A DNA stretch of 7,399 nt from Anaerotignum sp. (GCA_017442465.1 JAFRZQ010000435.1:1-7399), one strand, 5' to 3'; counted from the stretch's first letter, positions 1-5,240 are shown. Notes: generated from the letters alone by a model not told the origin. Numbers and translations are program-made.

Positions 1-562
1 GCGTAAGAAGAATCGAAGCACTGACTGGCGAAGGCGCTCTGGCACACTATCAGGCACAGGAAGAAGAAATCAGAACACTGAGTGCACTGGCAAAACTTCT
101 CCCGATAAACTGGTAGCAAGAGTGGAACAGATCCTGGCGGAACAGAAAGAACTGGCAAAAGAACTGGAAAAACTGAAAGCAAAAATGGCTGGCGGCGCTG
201 CAGATGAAATGCTGTCTAAGAAAGTTGACATCAACGGCGTAGCAGTTCTGGCTGCTGAAGTAAAAGATATGGATGGTAACGCAATGCGTACACTGGGTGA
301 CCAGCTGAAAAACAAGCTGGGCAGCGGTGTCATCGTACTGGCTGGCGAAGCAGGCGGCAAAGTAAGTCTGGTCGTTATGGCTACAGATGACGTTGTGAAA
401 AAAGGTGCACACGCAGGCAATATCATCAAAGCGGCTGCAGGCGTATGCGGCGGTGGCGGCGGCGGTCGTCCCAACATGGCACAGGCCGGCGGTAAAGACG
501 CTTCCAAGATCGGCGAAGCACTGGAAAAAGCAAAAGAAGTCATTGCTGAACAGATCAAATAA
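1..562 (+). CDS. alaS: Alanine--tRNA ligase, C-terminal part (5' end outside window; apparent frameshift)
   Basis: AlaRS charges tRNA-Ala with alanine in the cytoplasm and clears mischarged Ser/Gly through its editing domain. Only the last ~186 codons are here. Frame 3 from position 3 reads VRRIEALTG, the end of the editing domain, and then a charged helical linker. Frame 2 from about 95 to the TAA at 560-562 carries the rest of the coiled coil (EQKELAKELEKLKAK) and the C-Ala/DHHA1 domain. That domain shows the hallmark HAGN (406-417) and a run of six glycines followed by RPNMAQAGG (about 448-492). The two halves lie in different frames: frame 3 hits TAG at 114-116, and restoring one A in the AAAA run at 92-95 gives a continuous LAKTSPDKLVARVEQ. 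AlaRS is essential, so a sequence error or a compensated indel is more likely than a dead gene. The family identification is secure; the frameshift status is not. Confidence 0.93.
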   Translation, partial: RKKNRSTDWRRRSGTLSGTGRRNQNTECTGKTSPDKLVARVEQILAEQKELAKELEKLKAKMAGGAADEMLSKKVDINGVAVLAAEVKDMDGNAMRTLGDQLKNKLGSGVIVLAGEAGGKVSLVVMATDDVVKKGAHAGNIIKAAAGVCGGGGGGRPNMAQAGGKDASKIGEALEKAKEVIAEQIK

Positions 563-578
563 AATAAATAAAAAACAG

Positions 579-607
579 AAACCGGCGGGTCTTCCCGTCG
601 GTTTTTT
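579..607 (+). terminator. Rho-independent terminator of alaS
   Basis: The stem AAACCGGCGGG (579-589) pairs with CCCGTCGGTTT (594-604) through one G-U wobble, with a 4-nt TCTT loop and a run of six T at 602-607. It lies 17 nt after the alaS stop codon. Confidence 0.9.
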
Positions 608-685
608 GCTGGAAACCGGCAGCGTATTGACGGGATGATCGGTTTCGGTGATGGAAAGTATCGAAATATTGATTTTGTTTTAAGG

Positions 686-713
686 TTGATTTTGGATTAT
701 TTTGTAATATAAT
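686..713 (+). promoter_or_regulatory. Sigma-A type promoter for the XRE regulator
   Basis: The -35 is TTGATT (686-691), the spacer is 16 nt, and the -10 is a perfect TATAAT (708-713). It follows the alaS terminator and lies about 60 nt before the regulator's start, which leaves a 5' leader of roughly 50 nt. The assignment is by consensus match only. Confidence 0.7.
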
Positions 714-772
714 AAAGCCATACTGAAGCATTTTCTGAGAAAGGGTAAAATAAGGGCATAGGTGAAGGAAAA

Positions 773-1483
773 ATGAAAGAAATCAGTATCCATGTGGGAC
801 AGAAGATCCGTCTGTTCCGAAAAATGAAAGGTATGACAATTGAAGTGTTTGCCGGCATGATCGGCAAGAGTAAGGCAACCGTTTCCAAATATGAAAATGG
901 GGATATTTCCATCGATGTTGAAACATTGTTTGCCATTGCACAGGCACTGGAAGTTCCTGTGAATCAGCTGATCGACTATACTGATGAGAAAGCGGCGGAT
1001 AAAGGGGAAAAGAAACATCAGCTGACGAAGAGCAGATATTATATGTATTTTTATGATGGCAGACGCAGCCGCATCGTCCGCAATATCATTGAGGTACAGG
1101 ACGGCGGGCAGGAAAACGGCGTCTTTGAGGCAAATATGTATGCCTATCTGGAAAACTTCGACCAGTACTATCAGTGCAAACTGTTGTATCGTGGTGTGAT
1201 GCGCAGATATGATACCTTTGTGAACTTCAATCTGGAAAACCAGAATAATAAGGTGGAACGGGCATTTTTATATGCCATCAATTCCTTCAGCCACAGCGGC
1301 AGGATGGCAGGTCTTTACTGCGGCCTTTCCACACAGCCGATTCTGCCGGCGTGCTTCAAGTTTGTGCTTTCTCCTGAGATCCTGGAGGAAGACGAAGACC
1401 TGAAGGAAGAACTGATGGTTTCCAAAGAAGATATCAAGGCCCTGAAAAAAATGAATATGTTTGTGGTGAATGACCACGCGTGA
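773..1483 (+). CDS. XRE-family helix-turn-helix regulator with an uncharacterised C-terminal domain
   Basis: Predicted 236-residue cytoplasmic DNA-binding regulator. Residues ~8-66 form a Cro/C1-type HTH: GQKIRLFRKMKGMTIEVFA, then the recognition-helix region IGKSKATVSKYENGD, then LFAIAQALEVPVNQL. Residues ~85-236 form a second domain rich in aromatic residues (YYMYFYDGRRSRI, YAYLENFDQYYQCKLLYRG) and ending in an acidic tail (EEDEDLKEEL). I do not recognise that domain by name; it may sense a ligand or form oligomers, which is inference. The ATG at 773 is preceded by a modest AGGTGAAGGA site. The gene has its own promoter and terminator, so it is monocistronic. It points toward the minus-strand genes beyond 1521 and does not share a promoter with any obvious target, so its regulon cannot be read from context. 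Confidence 0.88.
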   Translation: MKEISIHVGQKIRLFRKMKGMTIEVFAGMIGKSKATVSKYENGDISIDVETLFAIAQALEVPVNQLIDYTDEKAADKGEKKHQLTKSRYYMYFYDGRRSRIVRNIIEVQDGGQENGVFEANMYAYLENFDQYYQCKLLYRGVMRRYDTFVNFNLENQNNKVERAFLYAINSFSHSGRMAGLYCGLSTQPILPACFKFVLSPEILEEDEDLKEELMVSKEDIKALKKMNMFVVNDHA

Positions 1484-1489
1484 AAGGAA

Positions 1490-1521
1490 GCCTCCGATAA
1501 AGAAATGTCGGAGGCTTTTTT
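1490..1521 (+). terminator. Terminator between the convergent XRE gene and minus-strand genes
   Basis: A perfect 8-bp stem GCCTCCGA (1490-1497) / TCGGAGGC (1508-1515) with a 10-nt loop is followed by six T at 1516-1521. It begins 6 nt after the XRE stop codon. On the minus strand the same hairpin follows the stop of the 1526-1948 gene, with a weaker TTCCTTTC tail, so it may work in both directions, less well leftward. Confidence 0.88.
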
Positions 1522-1525
1522 GCGG

Positions 1526-1948
1526 TCAGAAGCGTTCCGCCAGTGCCAGGGTCAGCAGAAGACCGGCCATCTGGGCAGAATGGGCAGAGGGAGGGGAAGA
1601 CTGTCCGCCGACACTGCGGGTTTCCAGCAGGCTGCCGGAGGAAAGGGTCTGTACCCGCTGCTGCACATGCTGCAGGGAATGCAGGAACAAGAGACTTTGG
1701 GACAGACGGTCAAGCTGTGAGCGGCCCTTTTCGTCAGTGAAGGGGGCCAATGCCCGCAGCAGGGTCACTTCTCTGGGCGGATGCTCTACGGTAAAGGCTT
1801 TTTCTGCATCTGCAGCGGCGTGTATTTTTTGCAGATATTCCTGTTCTACAGATTTTTTCAGGCCGGACAGCATTTCTGCCAGGCTATGGTCCAGACTGGT
1901 GCTTTGCTGCAGGGTATGGGCCAGGGCAAGAAAATTGTTTTCGGGCAT
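1526..1948 (-). CDS. Hypothetical protein, 140 aa, helical, downstream of the protease remnant
   Basis: Family not recognised. The ATG at 1948 (protein begins MPENNFLALAHTLQQ) is chosen because an AAAGGTGG ribosome site (1963-1956) lies 7 nt upstream; an in-frame TTG further upstream has no such site. The protein is soluble, with no signal peptide. Residues 1-100 look mostly helical and amphipathic, with leucines spaced as in coiled coils (SLAEMLSGLKKSVEQEYLQKI). Near the end comes a Ser/Gly/Pro-rich stretch (SVGGQSSPPSAHS) and a hydrophobic tail (MAGLLLTLALAERF). It starts 20 nt after the stop of the subtilisin-like gene on the same strand, so the two probably formed an operon. Because that upstream gene has lost its 5' end, this gene may no longer have its original promoter. 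Confidence 0.6.
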   Translation of the reverse strand: MPENNFLALAHTLQQSTSLDHSLAEMLSGLKKSVEQEYLQKIHAAADAEKAFTVEHPPREVTLLRALAPFTDEKGRSQLDRLSQSLLFLHSLQHVQQRVQTLSSGSLLETRSVGGQSSPPSAHSAQMAGLLLTLALAERF

Positions 1949-1968
1949 GGTTGAACCACCTTTCTGTA

Positions 1969-2676
1969 TCAAGTGAGAAGCATTTCTTCTGTCAGCAGTC
2001 CGTGATCTGCCATATTTAACAGCATCCTGCGGATATCGTCGGGCCGGGCACGGGGGTGTTTTTCCAATAGAAGGGCGACGGCTCCGCTGATGAAAGGGGT
2101 CGCCATAGAAGCACCGCTCATGCGGATATAATGCTGACCGACGATGTTTTCCCGGCTGCGGCCCTGCAGGGAGAAATCATAATCAGGGGAGAGGACAGAA
2201 ACGATATCATCCCCCCGGGCCCAAAGATCCGGCAGACTGCTTTCTTCCCGGGTGAAGCGGGAAAAGGCGGGGGAGAGGAAATAGTTTCGGTCTTCCCATG
2301 CGCCTACGGATATGACGCTGCTGCTGACTGCCGGCGGCGGGCGATATCCGTTGCGGCCATCGGGATTCCCTGCGGCGGCGACAACGACGATGCCGGCCTG
2401 CCAGAGCCGCTCCGCGGCTTCCTTCAGAGGCAGATTGACCTTTCGGTCATTGGTGCCGATGGAAAGATTCACTACTCTGATATTATATTTACGGGCGTTG
2501 TCCATTATCCATCGAAGTCCTTTGACTGCCTGGGCGGAATTTCCCTGACCGCTGCGGTCCAGGATCTTCAGAGAGACGATGTTGGCATGGGGAGCAATGC
2601 CGTGCCAGACTCCATGGGAATGGTATCCGTTTCCGCAGGCAATACCCGTGACATGGGTCACGGAAGCAAAACCATG
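1969..2676 (-). pseudogene. Subtilisin-like serine protease (S8 family), 5'-truncated remnant
   Basis: Reading leftward, homology to S8 peptidases begins at THVTGIACGNG (T codon at 2658) and continues through GIAPHANIVSLKILD, RVVNLSIGT, the oxyanion-hole Asn in AAAGNPDG (codon 2367-2365) and the catalytic Ser in GASMATP (codon 2109-2107), to TGA at 1969-1971. The N-terminal part with the catalytic Asp (usually D-T/S-G) is absent. The catalytic His motif, normally HGTHVAG, is disrupted: an HG at 2676-2671 is followed by FASV before THVTGI. The frame stays open further upstream to 2880, but that stretch shows no protease similarity and lies opposite a real plus-strand gene and its promoter. No start codon with a ribosome site is visible in this frame. 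I read it as a decayed gene that lost its 5' end; the catalytic domain cannot work as it stands. Confidence 0.82.
2646..2663. repeat. Short perfect palindrome at the broken end of the protease gene
   Basis: CCGTGAC (2646-2652) and GTCACGG (2657-2663) form 7-bp arms around a 4-nt centre. The repeat ends 19 nt before the -35 box of the gene at 2747. It could be an operator, or simply a by-product of the THVTG codons meeting new sequence. Confidence 0.45.
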
Positions 2677-2682
2677 TTTCTG

Positions 2683-2711
2683 TTGCTTTTTGTGTACTTT
2701 TGCGGTAAAAT
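2683..2711 (+). promoter_or_regulatory. Sigma-A type promoter for the zinc-ribbon membrane protein gene
   Basis: TTGCTT (2683-2688), a 17-nt spacer and TAAAAT (2706-2711) match the consensus well. It lies 35 nt before the GTG start and just beyond the broken 5' end of the opposing protease gene. Confidence 0.65.
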
Positions 2712-2732
2712 AAATAGCAGACAATCGGAAAA

Positions 2733-2738
2733 AGGAGG
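2733..2738 (+). promoter_or_regulatory. Ribosome binding site that decides the start of the next gene
   Basis: AGGAGG ends only 2 nt before an in-frame ATG (2741) but 8 nt before an in-frame GTG (2747). Normal spacing favours the GTG. Confidence 0.6.
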
Positions 2739-2746
2739 AAATGACC

Positions 2747-3016
2747 GTGTTAGCCTTATCTGATAAAGGAAGTGCCCTGAAGGCAAAATTCAAAAAATTC
2801 CAGAAACTGAGTATATTGTTGTATGCACTGGCGGCAATCGCATTCGTGTTTGCAGGAAATATCCCTCTGGCGATCATCATCGTTGTGCTGGATATTTTTC
2901 TGGAAACAAAGCTGTACGTTTGTCCCCACTGCGGAAAAGGACTGGACTGCCGCAGAAAGATTCATGATGATGTGATCTGCCCGAAATGCCAGAAGTATAT
3001 TTTCAGAGGTCTTTAA
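2747..3016 (+). CDS. Small membrane protein with C-terminal zinc ribbon (hypothetical)
   Basis: A protein of 89 residues from the GTG at 2747; an ATG two codons earlier is the alternative start. A short basic N-terminus (KAKFKKFQK) precedes two closely spaced hydrophobic segments, LSILLYALAAIAFVFAG and IPLAIIIVVLDIFL, which suggest a membrane hairpin with both ends in the cytoplasm. The C-terminus carries CPHCGKGLDCR and CPKCQKYIF, two CxxC pairs about 20 residues apart that are typical of a rubredoxin-like zinc ribbon. I recognise the architecture but no named family. It has its own promoter, a strong ribosome site and a terminator 12 nt after its stop, so it is a single-gene unit. Its promoter lies where the opposing protease gene breaks off. 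Confidence 0.82.
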   Translation: MLALSDKGSALKAKFKKFQKLSILLYALAAIAFVFAGNIPLAIIIVVLDIFLETKLYVCPHCGKGLDCRRKIHDDVICPKCQKYIFRGL

Positions 3017-3028
3017 GAGTTGAAGCTG

Positions 3029-3057
3029 AAACCTTGACCATATTGGTCAGGGTTTTT
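3029..3057 (+). terminator. Rho-independent terminator of the zinc-ribbon gene
   Basis: CCTTGACCA (3032-3040) pairs with TGGTCAGGG (3044-3052) through one G-U wobble around a 3-nt loop. Flanking AAA/TTT extends the stem, and the T-rich tail TTTTTCTTTTT follows. Confidence 0.85.
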
Positions 3058-3117
3058 CTTTTTCTAAAAATCCTTTCCCCGCCATATCCTTTTGGAAAGG
3101 GAAAAGGGGGATTTTCT

Positions 3118-4050
3118 GTGAAAGAGGAACTGGCGGCGATCTATTGCAGACTGTCTGTGGAGGATACGGACAGAGGGGTGGAAGAAAGCGAAAGCATACA
3201 GAACCAGCGGGCAATGTTGGTTTCCTATGCAGAAAAGCAGGGGTGGCAGATATATGACGTATATATCGATGAGGATTATTCTGGGCTCAGAGAAGACAGG
3301 CCGGCCTTTCAGCGGATGCTGCAGGATGCTGCAAAAGGGTGCTTTTCTGTCATTCTCTGCAAGACCCAGTCTCGGTTTACCAGAAATGCAGTGACAGCGG
3401 AGAGGTATCTTCATGAAAGATTCCCCCGCTGGGGTATCCGTTTTGTGACGGTGGTGGATCACGTGGACACGGCTTTTCGAGGCAATAAAAAGGCGAGACA
3501 GATCAATAGTCTGGTCAATGAGTGGTATTCAGAGGAACTGTCGGAAAATATCCGGGCGGTGTTTCGGCGCAAAATGGAGCAAGGCCAGTTTCTGGGAAAC
3601 TATGCCCCCTATGGATACCGAAAAGCACCCGATGACAGGCATCGCCTGATTATCGATCCGGAGACGGCGCCTGTGGTGAAAGAAATATATGCCTTGTATT
3701 TAGCGGGGCTTTCCTGTAAAATGATTGCTATGCGGTTGACAGCCCAGGGCATTCCTACTCCCAGCCAGATGAAGAAATGGCGGGGAGAAGATATGGGAAG
3801 AAAAGAATGCATTCGGTGGTCTGCGGGAACGGTAAGAAGGATACTGAGAAACCCTGTTTACCTGGGGCATATGGTACAGGGGAAGGAAGAAAAAATCAGT
3901 TTTAAGGAAAAGAAAACCAGAGAATTGCCTGAAAACAGGTGGTATGTGGTGGAAAATACCCATGAAGCTATCATAAAAAAGGATAAATTCAATGAGGTGG
4001 GGAGAATGATGGGAGAAAAACGGCGTTCTTTTTGCCAAAAAGGAACATAA
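3118..4050 (+). CDS. Large serine recombinase, C-terminally truncated (no zinc-ribbon tail)
   Basis: Site-specific DNA recombinase of the resolvase/invertase superfamily, the kind that moves integrative elements and phages. The GTG start at 3118 follows AAGGGGG by 7 nt and gives 310 residues. Residues ~5-150 are the catalytic domain: AAIYCRLSVED with nucleophile Ser13 and Arg11, ESIQNQ, DEDYSGLREDRPAF, then KTQSRFTRN with Arg86 and Arg89. Residues ~155-305 are the 'recombinase' DNA-binding domain: GNYAPYGYRKAP, VVKEIYALYLAGLSCKMIA, WSAGTVRRILRNPVYLGHMVQGKEE. Family members usually run to 450-550 residues, with a CxxC zinc ribbon and coiled coil next. Here the protein ends at EKRRSFCQKGT, about where that ribbon should begin, and the next gene follows at once. 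It is probably a relic unable to recombine normally, although all visible catalytic residues remain. I see no clear promoter; transcription could leak through the terminator before it. Confidence 0.9.
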   Translation: MKEELAAIYCRLSVEDTDRGVEESESIQNQRAMLVSYAEKQGWQIYDVYIDEDYSGLREDRPAFQRMLQDAAKGCFSVILCKTQSRFTRNAVTAERYLHERFPRWGIRFVTVVDHVDTAFRGNKKARQINSLVNEWYSEELSENIRAVFRRKMEQGQFLGNYAPYGYRKAPDDRHRLIIDPETAPVVKEIYALYLAGLSCKMIAMRLTAQGIPTPSQMKKWRGEDMGRKECIRWSAGTVRRILRNPVYLGHMVQGKEEKISFKEKKTRELPENRWYVVENTHEAIIKKDKFNEVGRMMGEKRRSFCQKGT

Positions 4051-4055
4051 GGAGG
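4049..4055 (+). promoter_or_regulatory. Ribosome binding site overlapping the recombinase stop codon
   Basis: The last two bases of the recombinase TAA (4048-4050) are the first two of AAGGAGG, which sits 5 nt before the lipoprotein ATG at 4061. This allows translational coupling or, more simply, marks where the recombinase tail was replaced by the next gene's leader. Confidence 0.7.
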
Positions 4056-4060
4056 AAATT

Positions 4061-4687
4061 ATGAAAAAAAGAGTATTGGCAGCGATTTTTGCTGCAATGA
4101 TGGCATTTGGCGTGGCAGGCTGCGGCGGTGCAGATGAGCATGAAGGTCATGACCACAGCCAGCAGGCAGAAGAACTGGTGGACGATGCGGAAGAGATCGA
4201 TGCGGAAACAGAAGCCCTGGTGGAAACCATGAAGGCAGAACTGAGCGTATATGCTGACTATCTGCCCCCTGAAAAAGCGGCGGCAGCAGGCCTGTATACC
4301 ATTACAGGGGAAGGTGTTGTCGGCGGTCAGGAAGATTTCGACGCCTTTATGGCAGGGGAAGCAGAATCTGTGATCCTGTGTCAGTACACCCAGAGAGGCG
4401 GCGTTGTTCTGGACTATCTGATGCAGAGAGAAAACGGCATGTATCTGATCCTGTCTGACAGCACGAGAGACGACTATGCAGACGATGAAAAAGCAGGCGA
4501 AGACTATGAAGTGATGGAATTTGCAGCACTGAAGGTATTCGAAGATTTTAAGGTACAGGAAGACAGCAATCCTGTTACGATCGGTGTTCTGACAAATGAA
4601 ACAGATCTGATGGCTGACGATTTCCGCACATACTGGAACGAAGGCACAACAGGTGCCAATCAGGCGTATCTGCTCTTTGTTATCTGA
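4061..4687 (+). CDS. Putative acidic lipoprotein with a histidine-rich N-terminus
   Basis: 208 residues. The N-terminus MKKRVLAAIFAAMMAFGVAGC is a lipoprotein signal peptide with lipobox VAGC, so Cys21 would be lipidated and the mature protein tethered outside the cytoplasmic membrane. Right after it comes EHEGHDH (His27, His30, His32), a cluster typical of metal-binding linkers. The rest is strongly acidic (QQAEELVDDAEEIDAETEALVE and many D/E later), soluble and without further membrane segments; I do not recognise a family. Zn, Ni or Cu binding is inference from the His cluster. The ATG at 4061 has AAGGAGG 5 nt upstream. The gene lies 10 nt after the recombinase and ends at a strong terminator; I see no convincing promoter of its own, so it may depend on transcription through the recombinase. 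Confidence 0.8.
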   Translation: MKKRVLAAIFAAMMAFGVAGCGGADEHEGHDHSQQAEELVDDAEEIDAETEALVETMKAELSVYADYLPPEKAAAAGLYTITGEGVVGGQEDFDAFMAGEAESVILCQYTQRGGVVLDYLMQRENGMYLILSDSTRDDYADDEKAGEDYEVMEFAALKVFEDFKVQEDSNPVTIGVLTNETDLMADDFRTYWNEGTTGANQAYLLFVI

Positions 4688-4697
4688 AAAAAATAAG

Positions 4698-4738
4698 AAA
4701 ATACCATTCCGGTATGGACAACCGGAATGGTATTTTTT
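4698..4738. terminator. Strong terminator after the lipoprotein gene, potentially bidirectional
   Basis: A perfect 13-bp stem, 4701-4713 with 4721-4733, has a 7-nt loop and is flanked by A's on the left and six T at 4733-4738. The symmetry would let it work both ways, though no minus-strand gene is visible nearby. Confidence 0.92.
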
Positions 4739-4799
4739 GTTTCAGGAAATATATGGTCCTGCGCCCGTGACGTGTGTGCCTAAAAATGATAGAGAAAAA

Positions 4800-4835
4800 A
4801 TGAATAAGGTGGACAAGTTTTCTCGACTGAAATAA
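4800..4835 (+). other. Possible leader peptide ORF (11 codons) before the RepA remnant
   Basis: ATG at 4800 to TAA at 4833-4835 encodes MNKVDKFSRLK. There is no clear ribosome site (only GAGAAAAA upstream), so translation is doubtful. It is listed because a terminator-like hairpin follows 9 nt later and then the RepA-like gene, an order seen in attenuation leaders. Confidence 0.2.
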
Positions 4836-4843
4836 GCAGAAAT

Positions 4844-4874
4844 GACAAAAACAGAAATGCTTTTGTCCTTTTTT
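4844..4874 (+). terminator. Weak terminator or attenuator upstream of the RepA-like remnant
   Basis: GACAAAA (4844-4850) pairs with TTTTGTC (4861-4867) around a 10-nt loop, followed by C and six T (4869-4874). The stem is short and A/T-rich. It lies 13 nt before the ribosome site of the 4901 gene, so it could lower that gene's transcription or be left over from a deleted gene. Confidence 0.5.
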
Positions 4875-4900
4875 GTTTGGAAGGAAAAAGGAGGTACATT

Positions 4901-5125
4901 ATGTTTGATTATCATTACGGTATGGAAGCGGAACAATATGCTTTTTATCGGATAACAAAGATTCTGATGAATAATCCGCATTTTGCAATGGTATCCATGG
5001 AAGTTTCCGTGTCAAATATCAGAAACAGCAAAGCATATTTGCTGGAATCTTTGTTTAATGCATCTGTGACGATCGGGAATTACTATAGTGAAAAGGTGAA
5101 GTATGATTTGTACAGAGAGATGTAA
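4901..5125 (+). pseudogene. Internally deleted RepA_N-type replication initiator remnant
   Basis: A 74-residue ORF that looks like both ends of a much longer protein. The ATG at 4901 has AAAGGAGG 6 nt upstream; an in-frame TTG at 4877 has none. Residues 1-28 (FDYHYGMEAEQYAFYRITKIL) resemble the start of RepA_N replication initiators from Firmicute plasmids and integrative elements, which carry an FYRIPK motif. Residues ~36-72 (VSNIRNSKAYLLESLFNA, then YYSEKVKYDLY) resemble the extreme C-terminus of the same clostridial proteins (the region I recall as DUF6017, with a pattern like 'I.N...YLL.ALFNAP.T...YY...V..DL'). The usual 200 or more residues between are missing, and the frame is kept across the join near residues 28-36. 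Both matches are from memory. It cannot bind DNA and initiate as RepA does, but a short peptide may still be made. Confidence 0.62.
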
Positions 5126-5162
5126 TCATTTAATTATAGCTACATAAAATTGTAAAAACGGA

Positions 5163-5190
5163 AAGTTTTTGCATTTAAGTGCAAAAACTT
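5163..5190. promoter_or_regulatory. Perfect inverted repeat, probable operator of the ATPase gene
   Basis: AAGTTTTTGCA (5163-5173) and TGCAAAAACTT (5180-5190) are exact 11-bp inverted copies around a 6-nt centre. The right arm overlaps the first two bases of the -35 box that follows, so a dimeric protein bound here would interfere with RNA polymerase. There is no T-tail fitting a rightward terminator at the right spacing. Confidence 0.6.
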
Positions 5191-5218
5191 GATTATTTTT
5201 ATATTTTTATGCTATACT
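5189..5218 (+). promoter_or_regulatory. Promoter of the AAA/DUF4143 ATPase gene
   Basis: TTGATT (5189-5194), an 18-nt spacer, TGC directly before TATACT (5213-5218): a near-consensus sigma-A promoter with an extended -10. It lies 22 nt before the ATG, so the leader is short, and it sits in a very A/T-rich stretch. Confidence 0.78.
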
Positions 5219-5240
5219 CATCCTAAAGGAGGTGCGTTCA

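Noticed and set aside
84..116. Programmed -1 frameshifting in alaS
   Set aside because: The region reads CTG GCA AAA CTT with no X XXY YYZ heptamer, and I see no stable hairpin just downstream. A lost base is simpler.
70..558. Long open frame on the minus strand opposite alaS
   Set aside because: It is a low-complexity Ala/Pro/Ser shadow of the AlaRS frame, with no ribosome site.
1470..1976. Plus-strand 168-codon frame over the minus-strand hypothetical gene
   Set aside because: Arg/Cys-rich shadow that runs through the XRE terminator. The minus-strand frame has a good ribosome site and ordinary composition.
2131..2763. Plus-strand 210-codon frame opposite the protease
   Set aside because: The minus frame shows clear S8 motifs. 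The plus frame has none and overlaps the start of the zinc-ribbon gene.
2677..2880. Upstream extension of the protease frame as a true N-terminus
   Set aside because: It has no Asp motif and no signal or propeptide pattern, and it lies opposite a gene with its own promoter and zinc ribbon.
2986..3117. Longer recombinase start at 2986
   Set aside because: It would overlap the preceding gene and translate the terminator. The GTG at 3118 has a ribosome site and begins right at the catalytic domain.
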